Source of the DNA: Deroplatys truncata
Taxonomy: Eukaryota > Arthropoda > Insecta > Mantodea > Mantidae
DNA length: 64,000 nucleotides
Reading direction: 5' to 3'
Assembly (NCBI GenBank): GCA_030765065.1
Contig: CM060979.1
Location: forward strand, 110,782,350-110,846,349
Made by a program: the position numbers and the translations under genes. Below the pieces are notes generated by a model that was not told the origin of the DNA, made no database searches, and saw nothing but the letters and a program-made list of their open reading frames with translations. Numbering within the stretch: the first letter of the stretch is position 1; the number at the start of each line of letters is the position of its first letter. Shown one piece after another: positions 12,575 through 24,860 of this stretch.

Positions 12575-12790
12575 ACTTTCTCTACTGCGTACGTAGTAGG
12601 CAGAGAAGGTAGGTATTGCATTCCACCCAAAAATTCAATATTGAGATTTCAACATTTTGAGGCCCCCTGAAGAAAGAAAAAAAGCCCTTAAAAGGCCCAC
12701 GCGCGCGCGCGTGTGTATATCCTTCGCATGGAATGTTTTTCGAAATTTTAGATTTTCTCAAAATACATGCTAGAGAAAGTCATGTGAATG
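12575..12790 (+). mobile_element. ACTTTCTC-family element, internally deleted (216 bp)
   Basis: Both family ends are present: left ACTTTCTCTACTGCG with a subterminal palindrome, and right CTAGAGAAAGTCATGTGAAT. About 600 bp of the middle, present in the full copies, is missing. A GCGCGC microsatellite lies in the interior. It behaves like a MITE derived from the longer element. Confidence 0.7.
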
Positions 12791-14209
12791 TAACACTCCA
12801 GATTTTTTTTCTTACTTCCTGCTAAGTTCCATGTTGTATTTTTGTTTAAATTTACCTTTAAGTTATCTGCTGTCAGGATAAATAAATAAATCTTATCTTT
12901 TAGTTTAAAATATCTATAAGGAAGAGTTAACAGTTTAGTGGACTATTTTAGAGTGTGGAATTTAAAGTGCAGATCTTGGATATTGCGACAAAGTGAAGAA
13001 TAAGAACAGAATCACTTGGAATGCCGATGTGGAAAAGAATGGAGAATTGTTAACTGGACAAATAAAATATGTAATTAAAAGGATTTAGAAAGAGAGGGTG
13101 CAAGAAGAGCAATGCTGAAAATTTTCAGGAAAATGAAAAGAAATTGTCTGGGGCATTAGATAATGACCCTGACTGCAAGGAAATGCACGGGAAGGAACGG
13201 TGGATGGAAAGCAGGGTGATAATATTAAGGTAAATGGTTGAAACGCACACACAATGAGGAAAGGTAAACAAGAGTGAAGGATGGAGGAGATTGGTTTTAC
13301 GATGCTGGACATGCTTTGAACAGTGAATATTATTGTTTGAATAAAAAACAATGACAGGTGTATTATCAAAATATACACCTGAAACAATTTAAGAACTCGT
13401 ATAAGAACACGTTTCAAGATGTTGAGTTACTCTGAAACTTCTACTATATTTATTTATTTAGTTTGTTTTATTATTCCCCCTTTTATTTCTTATATACATA
13501 CCTACTTCGCAAAATGAAATCATGGATTCACAAATCCCCTTATATCCAAGAAATAAATTTTATAGGGAATGCAAAAGGTTTTTTATTTTCGGATTGAGCA
13601 TAGCAAGCAGTCGACACCTTTCTGCTTGTTTGTTTGTTTCTTTCTTTTACATAGATATTGCACTGAAAAGGTTAGTTTTGTGCGGGTAGAAAAGAGCCCA
13701 TAGGAATTATATATGAAGGTATAAGCAAATAACAATCCAAATCATTTTTCCAAAGTAAAGTAATTTTATTTTCAGCAATTTCTTTGTTGTACTTTGAAAT
13801 TCAATAAAATCTTCTCGTAAGTAGAAATATTTAGTTCTACATCATTTCTTGGCCCATTTACGAATAGCTAATCACTTTTTTGTATAAGCTATTATGTGTA
13901 ATATATAATTTGGTTTAGTTATGGTTCAGAGCGTTTCACAAAGAAACTGTTTGGAGCTGGTTCTATCGCTTTGCTGTTGCTCTTGTTTAAAGAAGGAATA
14001 GTTAAAGGTCGCTCATTGAGTGTAACGACCTAGACGGAATACATTTTTACATGTAATAACTAAATAGAATAGCAACGTGCAACGAAGGATAAGAAAAAAG
14101 CACATTTACACGTTTAGGAATTGCCTAGGTGTTTCAGAAAAACCCTGAACTTTTGTTTCTAATTGAATAGAACTGGTCAGGTTTAACTCCTTAAATTCAT
14201 AAGTATTAT

Positions 14210-15046
14210 ATTCATATGGCTTTCTCTACCCTCTATCGCTTATTAGTAGCTGTACAAATTATTCTTACTAGAGCATATTTTCCTATCTACTTAATTTTAA
14301 TCTAGATAAACCTTTGCGCAAATGGCTACATTACACATTTCATTAACAAAGGGAACAGCGATAGTCAAATTTTTAAGGACTGGACGCTATATGCTGGCCT
14401 TAAAATTGCACACTATTTGCATGCAAACGTGAGAAACAACTGAAAATCGATAGCACTTATAAAGAATGACAAATATTGAACAATTCTGACCATTAATAAT
14501 TGACATCTCGGAAATGGTTGATGCTACAAAAAGATTTATTTGAAATAAATTCTGTGTTCTAAAGAGATCACATTTATTGTGTAGTACGCTTTCGTCTATC
14601 GCTTAACGTTTATCAGTTATATAAAATTATACAAAATTCCCTCCCAATAAAGAGGACTTCACAGGTACTCCCAGAAATTCAAGATATATATTTTATTTGC
14701 CAAGTAAACATCTTTAATATATGGTATTTTAATAAAAATCGTTAGACCATTTGTTTTAGGAAATCAAAATTTTGGAAAAGGTCTAGGGTAGGAGAACTTT
14801 CTTGAAAATCTTCGTGTTGCATCTATGGAAGGTACTGAGCCTAAATACGAAGTTTGTTATTTATCCGAATTTTCGTTTTCGAGGTGTGCTGTTCTCTCTC
14901 TCCCAGACACGCGCGCGCGCGTGCTTCTAAAAAATGTTGTTTTTTAATTCGGGGGTCCTCAAAACAAGTATTTCCGGTGAAATCTCGGTATCGAATTTTT
15001 GTGTGGAATACATACCTTCTCTACCATGTACATTCTTATGTATAAA
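14210..15046 (-). mobile_element. ACTTTCTC-family element, near full length
   Basis: This is an inverted full-length copy relative to the one at 12575. It starts at ATGGCTTTCTCTACC and ends at ACCTTCTCTACCATG. Interior landmarks shared with other copies are GGGAACAGCGATAGTCAAAT, TTTCGTCTATCGCTTAACGT and a GCGCGC run near 14910. No coding frame was recognised, so it is non-autonomous. Confidence 0.75.
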
Positions 15047-15866
15047 AAGTGGCCTATTCCCCCAGATCAACATAATGTTTTTCGCTCCGTAAGTTTCCAC
15101 CTTCAGATAATTGAGGGGCATTAAAACGTAACCAATGAGCGATGTTTATTACCTATGTGGAATGAAGATGTGTAGGACATCACCTCTGTGAAAGGGTGTC
15201 GCTTCGATTGGTACACAGGGTAGCCCAAACCAATTACAATATAATTCAGCCTTCTAGGGGAAGAGGTGAAGAATTATTTCCATGTGAGGTTAAACTGAAC
15301 GGCAGCTACTTGCACTGTATATATGAGAGCTTTCACCAGCAACATGCAGACGAAGGTTAAGTTTATGCTGCCACTAAACGGAAATAAGAAAACCGGCATT
15401 AAGAAAATAATATTGTAGCATGAAAATACAAGGTTTATGTTGTAATGTTACCCTTGCGCAGCTCGACCATACTTTGGGGGAGGTAAAGTACGCTGTCAAT
15501 CCAGTGGCTAGAATTGTACTCGAAAAACAGAACTGGTCACGCGGGTAGTAGGTGGGACTATGTTTTGTCATTACCAGCTCTGATCCATTATGGGCCACAT
15601 TTTATGCACGCCAGTACACATAGTAGAGAAAGCGACAATTCGTAGCAAGATGAAAACTGGATTATGTGGGGGAGACGAGTTTGAAACCGTAGAACGTATA
15701 GGTACTGTCGTCCAATTTAGCATTTGAAAGGTCGCAAGACAAAGTTTAAAAGGTTCAACCCTTATAGGTACTGCGGGCTTGATCGTTTGTTGATATTATT
15801 TAGAATCCATACTGTTGTACCGATTCCGACTAAATTTGCACAAGTAATTTTTGGCACAAGGCGAAT

Positions 15867-16180
15867 TCTTCTTCCTCCTCCTCCTTTCTTCTTCTTCTTC
15901 TTCTTCTTCTTCTTCTTCCATTTTTATAAACACCCCGGAGAAAGCAGTTTTATTACCGGTTATCAAAATATCACATGTAAGTTGTAGATAGGGGAGAGTT
16001 GGGGAGTGTAGGCGAGAGTGGAAAGAAAGAGGGAGAGACAAAGGCAAAGTTGTACACAGAGTGACGGGGGAGAGGGAAAGATAAGAAATTGAAACAGTGA
16101 GAAAGTGACATATAGAGAGAATAAACTCCGTATTTAATGCAATAACGTGAACAGTGTTGCTAATTTTGTTAGTAGCATAA
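15867..16180 (-). repeat. Pyrimidine-rich dispersed repeat, copy 2, with (TTC/CTC)n tail
   Basis: Read on minus it has GTTATTGCATTAAATACGGA, a long C/T-rich stretch, then ATGTGATATTTTGATAACCG, AATAAAACTGCTTTCTCCGG and a GAA/GAG microsatellite (15867-15919 on plus as CTT/CTC). It matches 11945-12210. A 149-codon frame over it (15796-16245) owes its length to the microsatellite and low-complexity sequence. Confidence 0.6.
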
Positions 16181-16970
16181 ATGACACAGATAAAAGCTGA
16201 AAATTCATAAGTTTGATAAAGCTTTAAACGAACATAAATTTTCAACTATTCATTTCCTTAAACCTTCAAGATGGTGTCTTATAACAATTTATAATCGTCT
16301 GTTTTCCTTTTCTGTTTCCTCGCAAAGAATAGTGGAACAATATCTAGAGTGATTTAAATTAAAATAGCCATTTGATTAGGGATGTAGCTCTCAGTGTACA
16401 GAATGCGAAAATAATTATTTTTGGGCACATTTATGTAACGCATTTTACGTGTACTTAGTAGCAGTACAGGCACGAAGTTTCAATATCCATGAATGGGGAA
16501 GTAATTTCAGGGATATAATGATTTCTTCCGCCTCACACTCGCGAACATGCAATAAAAGCTTTAGAATTACCACCTTTTGTATGTACAGAGCTATTAAAAG
16601 CATTGTCTGGCTTTATAACCCCGAGAAATGCCAGAACTGGGTGCCACAGTAAAATGGAAAAGCGAAAAATATCTTTCACGTTCGACGTATTGCTTCTATC
16701 ATTCAGTAATACCTCTGTCTAGATCAGAGTTGGTCAATAGTCTTATGTACTGGAATATACTTATCTGATGCTAATGAAATGGTACGGTTGCCACGCGGCT
16801 AGAAATACTCCTAGGAATTATTATTCAATTCCAAAAAACCTTTCTAAAATATCAGTCAAGCTCGTTCAGTATCATTTATGCAAAACCATTGTCATCATCA
16901 AGGCTCGGATTTTGATGACGAATATGTTTGAAAAATGACCTATAAAATGATTGTAAAATGTTTAAGAAAT

Positions 16971-17269
16971 AAAACTAAAATTTAGTTTTATTTATGGACA
17001 CTCTTTAACTGCTGTGGTCCTTAGCGTCCCATTCTACATTGGGCGTGAAAGACCGGTAATTTTGTTCAGAGGCCTCCTTATCAGGCTTGAGGTTCTTTTA
17101 CGTGCCGTAAATCTACGACACGGGACCACCGACTTTATTTCCCTTCCGAAGGAAGCCATGCTAAGGATTGTTACGCCCGAAAAAAATCCATCGCCCTCCG
17201 CCGGGTTTGAATCCACGACCTTGGGAACTACAGGCTAGCATGGTAACCACTACACCACGGAGGACGACA
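16971..17269 (-). mobile_element. SINE-A, full-length copy with target duplication
   Basis: On the minus strand it begins GTCGTCCTCCGTGGTGTAGT with a perfect A-box pattern (TGGTGTAGTGG) and a B box (GATTCAAACCC). The SINE-A body and the AT-rich 3' tail follow. It is flanked by the 10-bp direct repeat TTTAAGAAAT (16961-16970 and 17270-17279). It serves as the reference copy for this family in the window. Confidence 0.88.
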
Positions 17270-18691
17270 TTTAAGAAATGGCAGAGTAGTTACACAAAAT
17301 GGCCGAAAACTGAGATTAATTGATTAAAATTAGTGTACAAAGCATCTTGGGTAGTGAGTCCCCGGTTCGAGTGGGCATTAAGTAGGGAAGCCTCTATCCC
17401 AGCTGGGCTGTTCCCGCCTTGTAGTTAGTATACAGAAAGCTATAAATTAATTTATACATAATGGGTGTGCATTAATGCGTATAACTGCTATACAGGTAGA
17501 AAAAATAGGTATACAATGATGAGATAATTTAGAAAATTTACCAAAAATATATTTACTTGTTCTTGTTTGAAGAAAATTAAGAAAATTGTTTTTCAAGCAG
17601 GTTTTACAGAACTGTAGCATTAACTTTTCTGAGTTCTCAGACTATAAAAATTCATTGCTAATGAAGAGGACTTCAAAGCCTACGACACGACACAAGAAGG
17701 ACATAGCAACCTGACTGAATGCACTCATTAACGCGAAAAAGGGAAAACAGGCCTATGTCATCTGTAAATTGGGACATGAATTCATAACTGCAATGATACC
17801 AACTCCCTTAACAATAGTCACGCCAACACCCACAAGCAACCCTTTCCAGACTAAGCATTAAATAGGAACGTTATTTATTTCAAAAAACGCGATTAAAGAA
17901 TGTGCAATGTTACTCTTGTCTATTTTTCAGTTGAATAGTGACATTTCTGAGTTTGAAAACTTACCCCTATGTAAACTGTCAATAATATACCTAAAACTCT
18001 TTATATAGGTACTTACTCAATGCATATGTACGAGAATTGCTAGATAAAGACGCAAAGGACAAGAAAAAGACAAATTAATGAAGTAAAATCGAAAAAAAAG
18101 TCTTAAAAATAGAAAATTGCCAAAAAATGATCTAGGTAACAAATGTGCATTTTCATAAACCAGAACCCACGACAAGGATTTATGTACATGTCAACATGCT
18201 TATGATGTAGCAATTAAAAGATGACACCTCAAGCAATATTCTCTTATAGGCCTTGCAATTCCTCTACGACCCTTTGGCTTGCAGGATAAATTATTTTTGT
18301 GTTCATTCTTCGAAATGTAGCGCTCACTCGGATTTGATCTCTTGAATTATTTTACAAAGACTTATAATATTCAGTTTTTAGCCTAAATATATGTACTTCT
18401 TTGTTCTGAAATTCTAGGTTCCACAACTCCCTTTAAAAACTTCACTTCGGCTGACTCAGTCGTTCTTTTATTTGTTCTGTTTAATGCCCAGTTTTCACCG
18501 TCTTATAGTAAAACCTATGTAGTATTGTAGTTGTGTTTCTTTTGTGTGGTTGTTTCTTATCGTAGCACACATCATTCAAAAGTTGTTAAATGTTTCATCT
18601 TACTCTTCTCCTACACAAATCTTACTAGACAAGAGGAATAAATAATTTTTTGCTATCTCCAAACGTGACTATTTCTCCTCCACTAGTGCCA

Positions 18692-18736
<45 letters not shown>
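18692..18736. repeat. (AAT)n microsatellite
   Basis: There are about 15 uninterrupted AAT units, with further broken units to about 18766. Confidence 0.95.
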
Positions 18737-18738
<2 letters not shown>

Positions 18739-19869
18739 AAAAGTAATAATAGATAATAATAATAATTTATAAAGATTATTCTTTGAATAATATATACAAA
18801 ATGAACAAAGAGCTGCCAAATATTGCTCATAAGTTTCAAATCGGAATTTTGCTTAACATGTTAAATACTACATTTATTAATATCTTGCATGTAGGTTTGG
18901 TGGAATTGTATCCTCAAGTATAGGTACAAAATGCATGTCGAGAAATATACCTCTTCCTTGTATACTGGCTTCCACCTCCCTGAATTGTTTTGTTAGTTCT
19001 GCATGTGGATATATTAATATATTCGTTATTGCTTTATGTATTTTACGCTTATTTTTAATGTTCTCTTCCCTTGGTCTCAGAAGCTCAATTAACCCAGCTT
19101 GAATGACAGAAGGATGTAACGGAATTGATATACGAAAAGCACATAGTGTTTAACTTGTTTAAAATAGTACTCCTCTTACTTGGCTGAGGGCATAGTTTAA
19201 AAATCTAAAATTGTCCAAAAATCTAAAATTAAGTTTGAATTGTCATTAAAAATGTTTTGTTTTGTTTCTCGACATATTTACAGTCTAGAATATAATGCTC
19301 CAATGGATGCGCAACAGATACAGAATTTAACAATTTAAAGAGACATTAAATTATGAAATAAGAGGAAATATTCCTTACTTTATTTTCACTATGCGTTTAC
19401 TTGCAAAGTATGCAAGTATATGGAAATATTCAATTGTGTAGCTGCTCTTAATGTGCCATCTAAATGTGGATTTGACAGGGGGATCGGTAGATATGCAAAA
19501 CAAAATTTTGAAAATTATATTTCTCACAGATATATTCCCTTAGCAACAATGCAAACCCGTCACCAAAAATGTCTTAACTTGAACAGAAAGATTTCAAGCT
19601 ATACCTTCATTAATATTTAATATATCAATTTCTAATTCTTTAAGATTATACTTCTCTTTATTTTGCACCAATACAGTAATTCCGCTAACCTCAACAGAAA
19701 CAAATGGATGACCTACTGATAAACTGGCATAAACCTTATCAGATTCGGTGTAAATGTTTTCTTAAGTTGGAAGATCACATTCACCAGCGTTTAAGATTTC
19801 TTCAACGGGTATTAAATTTGGAAAGTTGAGATGAAACTTCTTGTTTCAGTACGAATCTAAAATTCGAGC

Positions 19870-20320
19870 CCAGGTTCCATCCACTATATACATATATATA
19901 TATATAAATTAATATGTAATAATATTATAATGGTATACTAATGAATATATAATAAATATAAATAAATACATTACATGAGGCAGTATTTTTAACACTTAAA
20001 TGATTAAGTCAAATTATATAATATATAAATTTAATAACAGCCCGCCTTAAAGTAATATGTGTATGTAACAATATATAAAAAGTGTATATTACACTCATTG
20101 TATATGTTTATATTATTGTATACATGTAATAATATTATCTGAATGTATTACGTAATTTAATAATGTAGGAGCTGTGAGAATAAGAGGTAACAATGAGGTA
20201 GCAATGAGGTAACCTTGAGGCAATAATGAGTAAGAAAGTGTAATAATGCTACTAGTCATTCTTGGAGCAACAACAATGTAATTTTTGTGACAGTTTATAA
20301 AATAGCCAATCAACAACCAG
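19870..20320. other. AT-rich tract with short repeats
   Basis: A (TA)n run near 19889-19907 is followed by AT-rich sequence. A small imperfect tandem (GAGGTAACAATGAG / GAGGTAGCAATGAG) lies at about 20184-20215. No gene was seen. Confidence 0.5.
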
Positions 20321-21219
20321 TAAAAAAGCTTAAGTTAAATAAAAGTATTCTATTGGATTAGGAATAGCCAATCAGAGACTTGAAATACAGAAATTTACAA
20401 ATTTTAGCGGTAGAAATCAAGTCAGTTGCTTGTAGACAGTGCTCATAACTGGACGCGTTGGTTGCAGTGTTACTAATCAGACGCGAATACGTATTCGTGT
20501 GAGATGAAAATAGTTTACATGTTAAAAAGTGCAAGTAATTAACAAAAGAATCTCACAGCTCTCTAGAAGCTGTGTTATTAAAATCGTGTCAAGAATTAAT
20601 AAAAAAGGAGTGAATTAAAAATTATAATCTGTGTAAGCCTGCATTCTTCAGTCGTACCACCTCTCTGCTAAGACATTCATGTCTAAAAATACATACTGAC
20701 GCAGCCGAGGCAAACATAAATACATAATATTTAAAGAAACAGTAAAAATTACAAAGTTAATCTTTTTTTTTTTTAACATTTGGGGCAAAGGCCACCGGAA
20801 AGTACATTTGGGGCGAAGGCTATCGGAAACTTTTTACTATACGTGCGGTTGCTACTACTTCAAGTTCGGCTCCCCAACAGTTGAACTACAATATAACAAA
20901 CCATCTTACTTCATACATTACAATTCCATTCTGTTCATAAGTGAAAATGAAAATTTTAAATAAATAAGAAAGGATAATAGTTCATTTTTGCGTACCCTTC
21001 TTATAGTATATCAGACAACTATTTCGCTAACTTTTATATATTTCATAAATACACGGATTAAAACTCTTGTCATGATTAAAACTCTTTTAGTTGTTACCAC
21101 GCCAATAGTATATCTGCCGGTATTATATATGTTACGATTCAGTACGGTTACAAAGAACCGGAAAATAACTATAAAAATCTTGTGTGTTACATTCGCATAA
21201 CTTTCTTACGCTCTTTATT

Positions 21220-22021
21220 ACTTACTCTACACGTACATTCCATCCAAAAGCTCCATACCGAGATTTTACCGGAAACTCATGTTTTGAGGGCCCCTGAATA
21301 AAAAACAAAGCATTTTCAAAAAATGTTTTTGTGTGTGCGCGCGCGCAACGAAAAGTCGGATTAATAAACTTGGTATTTAGGTTCAGAACCTTCCCGAGAT
21401 GCGACACGAAGATTTTCAAGAAAATTCCCCCATCCTAAACTACCCTTTACATGAGATATTTTTCGAAATTTTTTATTTTCTAGGAAATGGCTCTAACGAT
21501 TTTTATTAAGATACCATATATTAAAGATATTTACATGACAAATAAAATGTATATCTGGAATTTTCTGAGAATAGCCTGTGAAGTCCTCTTCATTCGGAAG
21601 GAATTTTGTATAATCTTGTATAACTGGTAAACGTTAGGCGATAGACGAAAACGCAAATTTTCTCTTTAAAACACACAATTTAATTCAAATAAGTTTTTTT
21701 TGTGCCTAAGCTATTTCTGAGATATAAGTTAGTAATGGTTGGGATTTTTCATTACTTGGTCATTTTCTTTAAGTCCTGTCAACATTCAATTGTTTCTCGA
21801 CATTGCATGGAAAAATATGGAATTTTAAGGCCAGTGTATAGCGTCCAGTTTATAAACATTTGACTGTCGCTGTTCCCTTTGTATCTATAACAAAATGTGT
21901 AATGTAGCTATTTCTGCAAAGGTCCATTTGAATTTAATGTAGTAGATAGGAAAATAAGCTTTTGTAATATAATTTGTATTTCCACTAATAAGCGATAGAG
22001 GGTAGAGAACGTCATTTCAAT
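21220..22021 (+). mobile_element. ACTTTCTC-family element, near full length
   Basis: The left end is ACTTACTCTAC and the right end is GGTAGAGAACGTCATTTCAA. Its interior matches 14210-15046 in the opposite orientation, including the GTGTGTGCGCGCGCG run near 21330 and GTTAGGCGATAGACGAAAAC. Confidence 0.72.
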
Positions 22022-22059
22022 GTATCACATCAGATTTATTCTTCCAAAAACTTTATCTT

Positions 22060-22360
22060 TCTAACCAGGTTCTTTTTTTGCTAATGGAGATAAACGTTTG
22101 TAGAAATAGTTTCATTACACACTTCGTTGTAGTTATAAGGGTATACTGGAAACCGAATCGATAGATGTTTAACAGCGGATGGCTATTGGCTGACCTTGAA
22201 GTTCCATATTCTTTGTAGAGAAACAATAACAGCGCTTCAAAAATGACAAAAGTATTCAAACATGTAAACCAATAATAACGGATGTATAGAAGTGGCTGAT
22301 GCAATAAGAAATTATTTGAAATAAATTGTTTGTTCTAAAGAGATCTACATTTTTTGTATA
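22060..22360 (-). repeat. ACTTTCTC-family fragment, head-to-head with the previous copy
   Basis: It shares TTTCATTACACAC-type and AAATAAATTGTTTGTTCTAA blocks with 14300-14580 in the same orientation. It is diverged and lacks both ends. Confidence 0.55.
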
Positions 22361-22478
22361 CTAACCTTTTTTCTATGGGGATGTGTCTCACGTACACAGA
22401 TGTACAGAATTAACAGTTGCAAAACCGTTATTAATTATCTAAGATTACTTAATGATTACTTCAATACTCCAATCATCA

Positions 22479-22543
22479 TTGTCGTCCTCCGTGATTACCA
22501 TGCTAGCCTCTAGTTCCCGAGATCGCGGGTTCAAACACCGGTT
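22479..22543 (+). repeat. SINE-A head fragment (tRNA-like part only)
   Basis: GTCGTCCTCCGTGATTACCA begins the head and GCGGGTTCAAACACCGG ends it. The body is missing. The A box has lost the GGTGTAG part. It is not a functional tRNA gene. Confidence 0.75.
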
Positions 22544-23442
22544 TGTACACGCTTTTGCTGTGCATATATTAGTATATCTTTTATGATTTGTGAACCGAGC
22601 TGGTGGTACACAAGAGAATGCAACTTCAATAAAACCCCTATCATGTAGTTTTTGCATTGATTTGATGGCTAATATTTTATTCCTGAACAGTTCTTTCAGT
22701 CTTTGGACTGTTTAAAAAGAAATACATGTTTAGGGATTGCAAGAATCTCGTTTTTGGAGGAATGATTCAAATCGCATTCTCTTGTTGAGTAATTCCTTAT
22801 TTCCTCATCATTAAATAGCATTATCTGTATGTCCACTTCAAGACTCCAAAAGGAGCAACACGTCAGTTGTAACATTAGATGTGAAGTGGTATACTTCTGT
22901 TATATTTATTTGTTAAGCCCCACGTTTTGGAAGCCAATTTGCGATGGTAAATTTATAATGTTATTTGTGTATGTGTGTTTACTCCACGTGGTGAAGCCAT
23001 TTTGTGACGTGATTCATTTGTTAGGTTTGTTAGCTCCATCTGGTGTTAGCAATTTGCGGCAGTATTAGTGTTTGTTTAAAAGAATGCTACTGTTATTTTA
23101 TTTAATTTTGGTTCTCTGTCCTCCGGCTAGCTATTATCTTTTTGGTCGAGCACTTCTCTTTATACAGGTTGTGTAAACGGAAAGGAATCTTTTATCCAAA
23201 GATAACACTGATGAAGGAATTTGTTTTACACTTTTATTGTCGAACACATTCACTATCACATTATACTTTGATCTTAACACTCGCCGAACTGAAGCTGTTA
23301 TAATAACTTCATTACTGATCATTCCTAATTCGCGTACTTCAACTTTTTGTATAATTAACTTTACAACCTTTAGATTTTTCATAACTCTGCTACGCGTAAC
23401 TTGCGAATCGATAGCCGACGTGTACTTTACAAATATTTCTGC

Positions 23443-23536
23443 TGGACTGAAGGCGACGTGTAGCATACAAATATTTTCGGTGAACTGACGGACTGAAGGC
23501 GACGTGTAGCATACAAATATTTTCGGTGAACTGACA
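23443..23536 (+). repeat. Tandem duplication, 46-bp unit x2
   Basis: Two near-identical units begin GGACTGAAGGCGACGTGTAG and end GGTGAACTGAC. A TATA-like TTTTTATACTCC lies about 30 bp downstream. The surrounding 22800-23850 region also repeats ACGCGCCAACATTA twice (near 23623 and 23714). It may be a solo LTR or promoter-like part of an unknown retroelement. Confidence 0.7.
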
Positions 23537-24020
23537 GGGTCTATCTCTAACCTAGCCCTTTTTATACTCCTACACCCCGATATGCCTAAAGATTATAAGT
23601 GAGCTGCAATTGGCTAATAAAACGCGCCAACATTAGCGTCTATTTTTATATCCAATGAAAATTAAGAATACATATGCTTTAGGAAAAAATGTTCCAGCAA
23701 ATTCTAAGAAAAACGCGCCAACATTACGTAACTTCCTCGTCTCTAATAATGATAAACAGCTCACCCCCTCGCTGCATTATTGCACGCTATTATTGTCAGT
23801 TTCAGTAAGGCCGTATAAACACACTTCTCGACAATAATTACAATCAATGTCACATAAAAATGCATATTCATATTATAATCATTCTTTACATTTAAATAAT
23901 TTATGACACAAATTACTGCATCAGATGACCCGTGCCTACTCTGTGTGCTTTATGTGTTAGTGCAATACTGGAATAAGTGCAAGTTTGGAATCTTGATATG
24001 TTGCCACAAGCAGAAAAGCT

Positions 24021-24236
24021 AGTGGATTTTTTTCGGGCGTAAAAATCCGTAGCATGGCTTCCTTCGGAAGGGGAGTAAAGCCTGTGGTCCGTGTCGTAGA
24101 TTTACAGTATACGTAAAAGAATGTCAAGCCTGATAAAGAGACCTCTGAGCAAAAATTCGGTCTTTCAGGCCCAATATAGAGTGGGACGCTAAGGACCACA
24201 GCAGTTAAAGAGCCTCCATAAATAAAACTCAATTTA
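24021..24236 (+). repeat. SINE-A, 5'-truncated copy
   Basis: The body begins near TTTTTTTCGGGCGTAAAAAT and runs to the tail CCATAAATAAAACTCAATTT. The tRNA-like head is absent. Point changes and small indels relative to 16971-17269 mark it as older. Confidence 0.8.
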
Positions 24237-24499
24237 ATTCTTTATTCATCAACACAGCCTTCTCCGACAACTATACATCCCACCTGCTCTACCAGACAGA
24301 AGATTGAAAAGAAAATGGCACTCCGATTGACTCCATTGGATTAACTCCTAATATGTATTATAATTACATTTATATTTTGGAACTGCCAATGTGTAATTAG
24401 TCAAGCATATCTGTTTCTTGTTTTGTTTTGTTTTTCGTTAAATTCCTTTGTCACAACTGTAATGTACATTTGGTACAGTAAAGGTTTCAATGAACAAAT

Positions 24500-24860
24500 A
24501 AAAAAAACGTTTTCATCTATTTATTATGGTTCACCGGTTCTACAAAATTCATTCCGAAGGAAGAGGGCTCTATAGATTACTTCAGAAAATTCAGGATATG
24601 TATTTTATTTGTTATGAAAATTCTTAAATATATGGCATTTTAATCAAAACAGTTAGAGCAAATAAAGAAAAATTTTTCCATTTGAAAGGAAGTTTTGGAC
24701 ATCTTTGACGGAATTTGAATTTAAATACCAGAACGTTTCGTTTTCGGGTTATCTTTTCACACCACGCGCACAAATACATGACACCTCTTATTCAGAGGGC
24801 TTCAAAGCATGTATTTACGGTGAAATCTTGATATCGAGATACTAGGTAGGTGTAGAAAAT
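24500..24860 (-). repeat. ACTTTCTC-family partial copy
   Basis: Shared landmarks with 14640-15030 include the ATATATGGCATTTTAAT-type block, the exon-like TTTCGTTTTCGGGTT stretch and GGTGAAATCTTGATATCGAG. The other half is missing. Confidence 0.6.

Noticed and set aside
15796..16245. 149-codon frame with a poly-Glu/Arg C-terminus
   Set aside because: It is created by a CTT/CTC microsatellite and a pyrimidine-rich repeat. There is no conserved domain.
22479..22543. tRNA-like sequence as a tRNA gene
   Set aside because: It lacks an intact A box and acceptor stem and matches the SINE-A head, so it is a SINE fragment.
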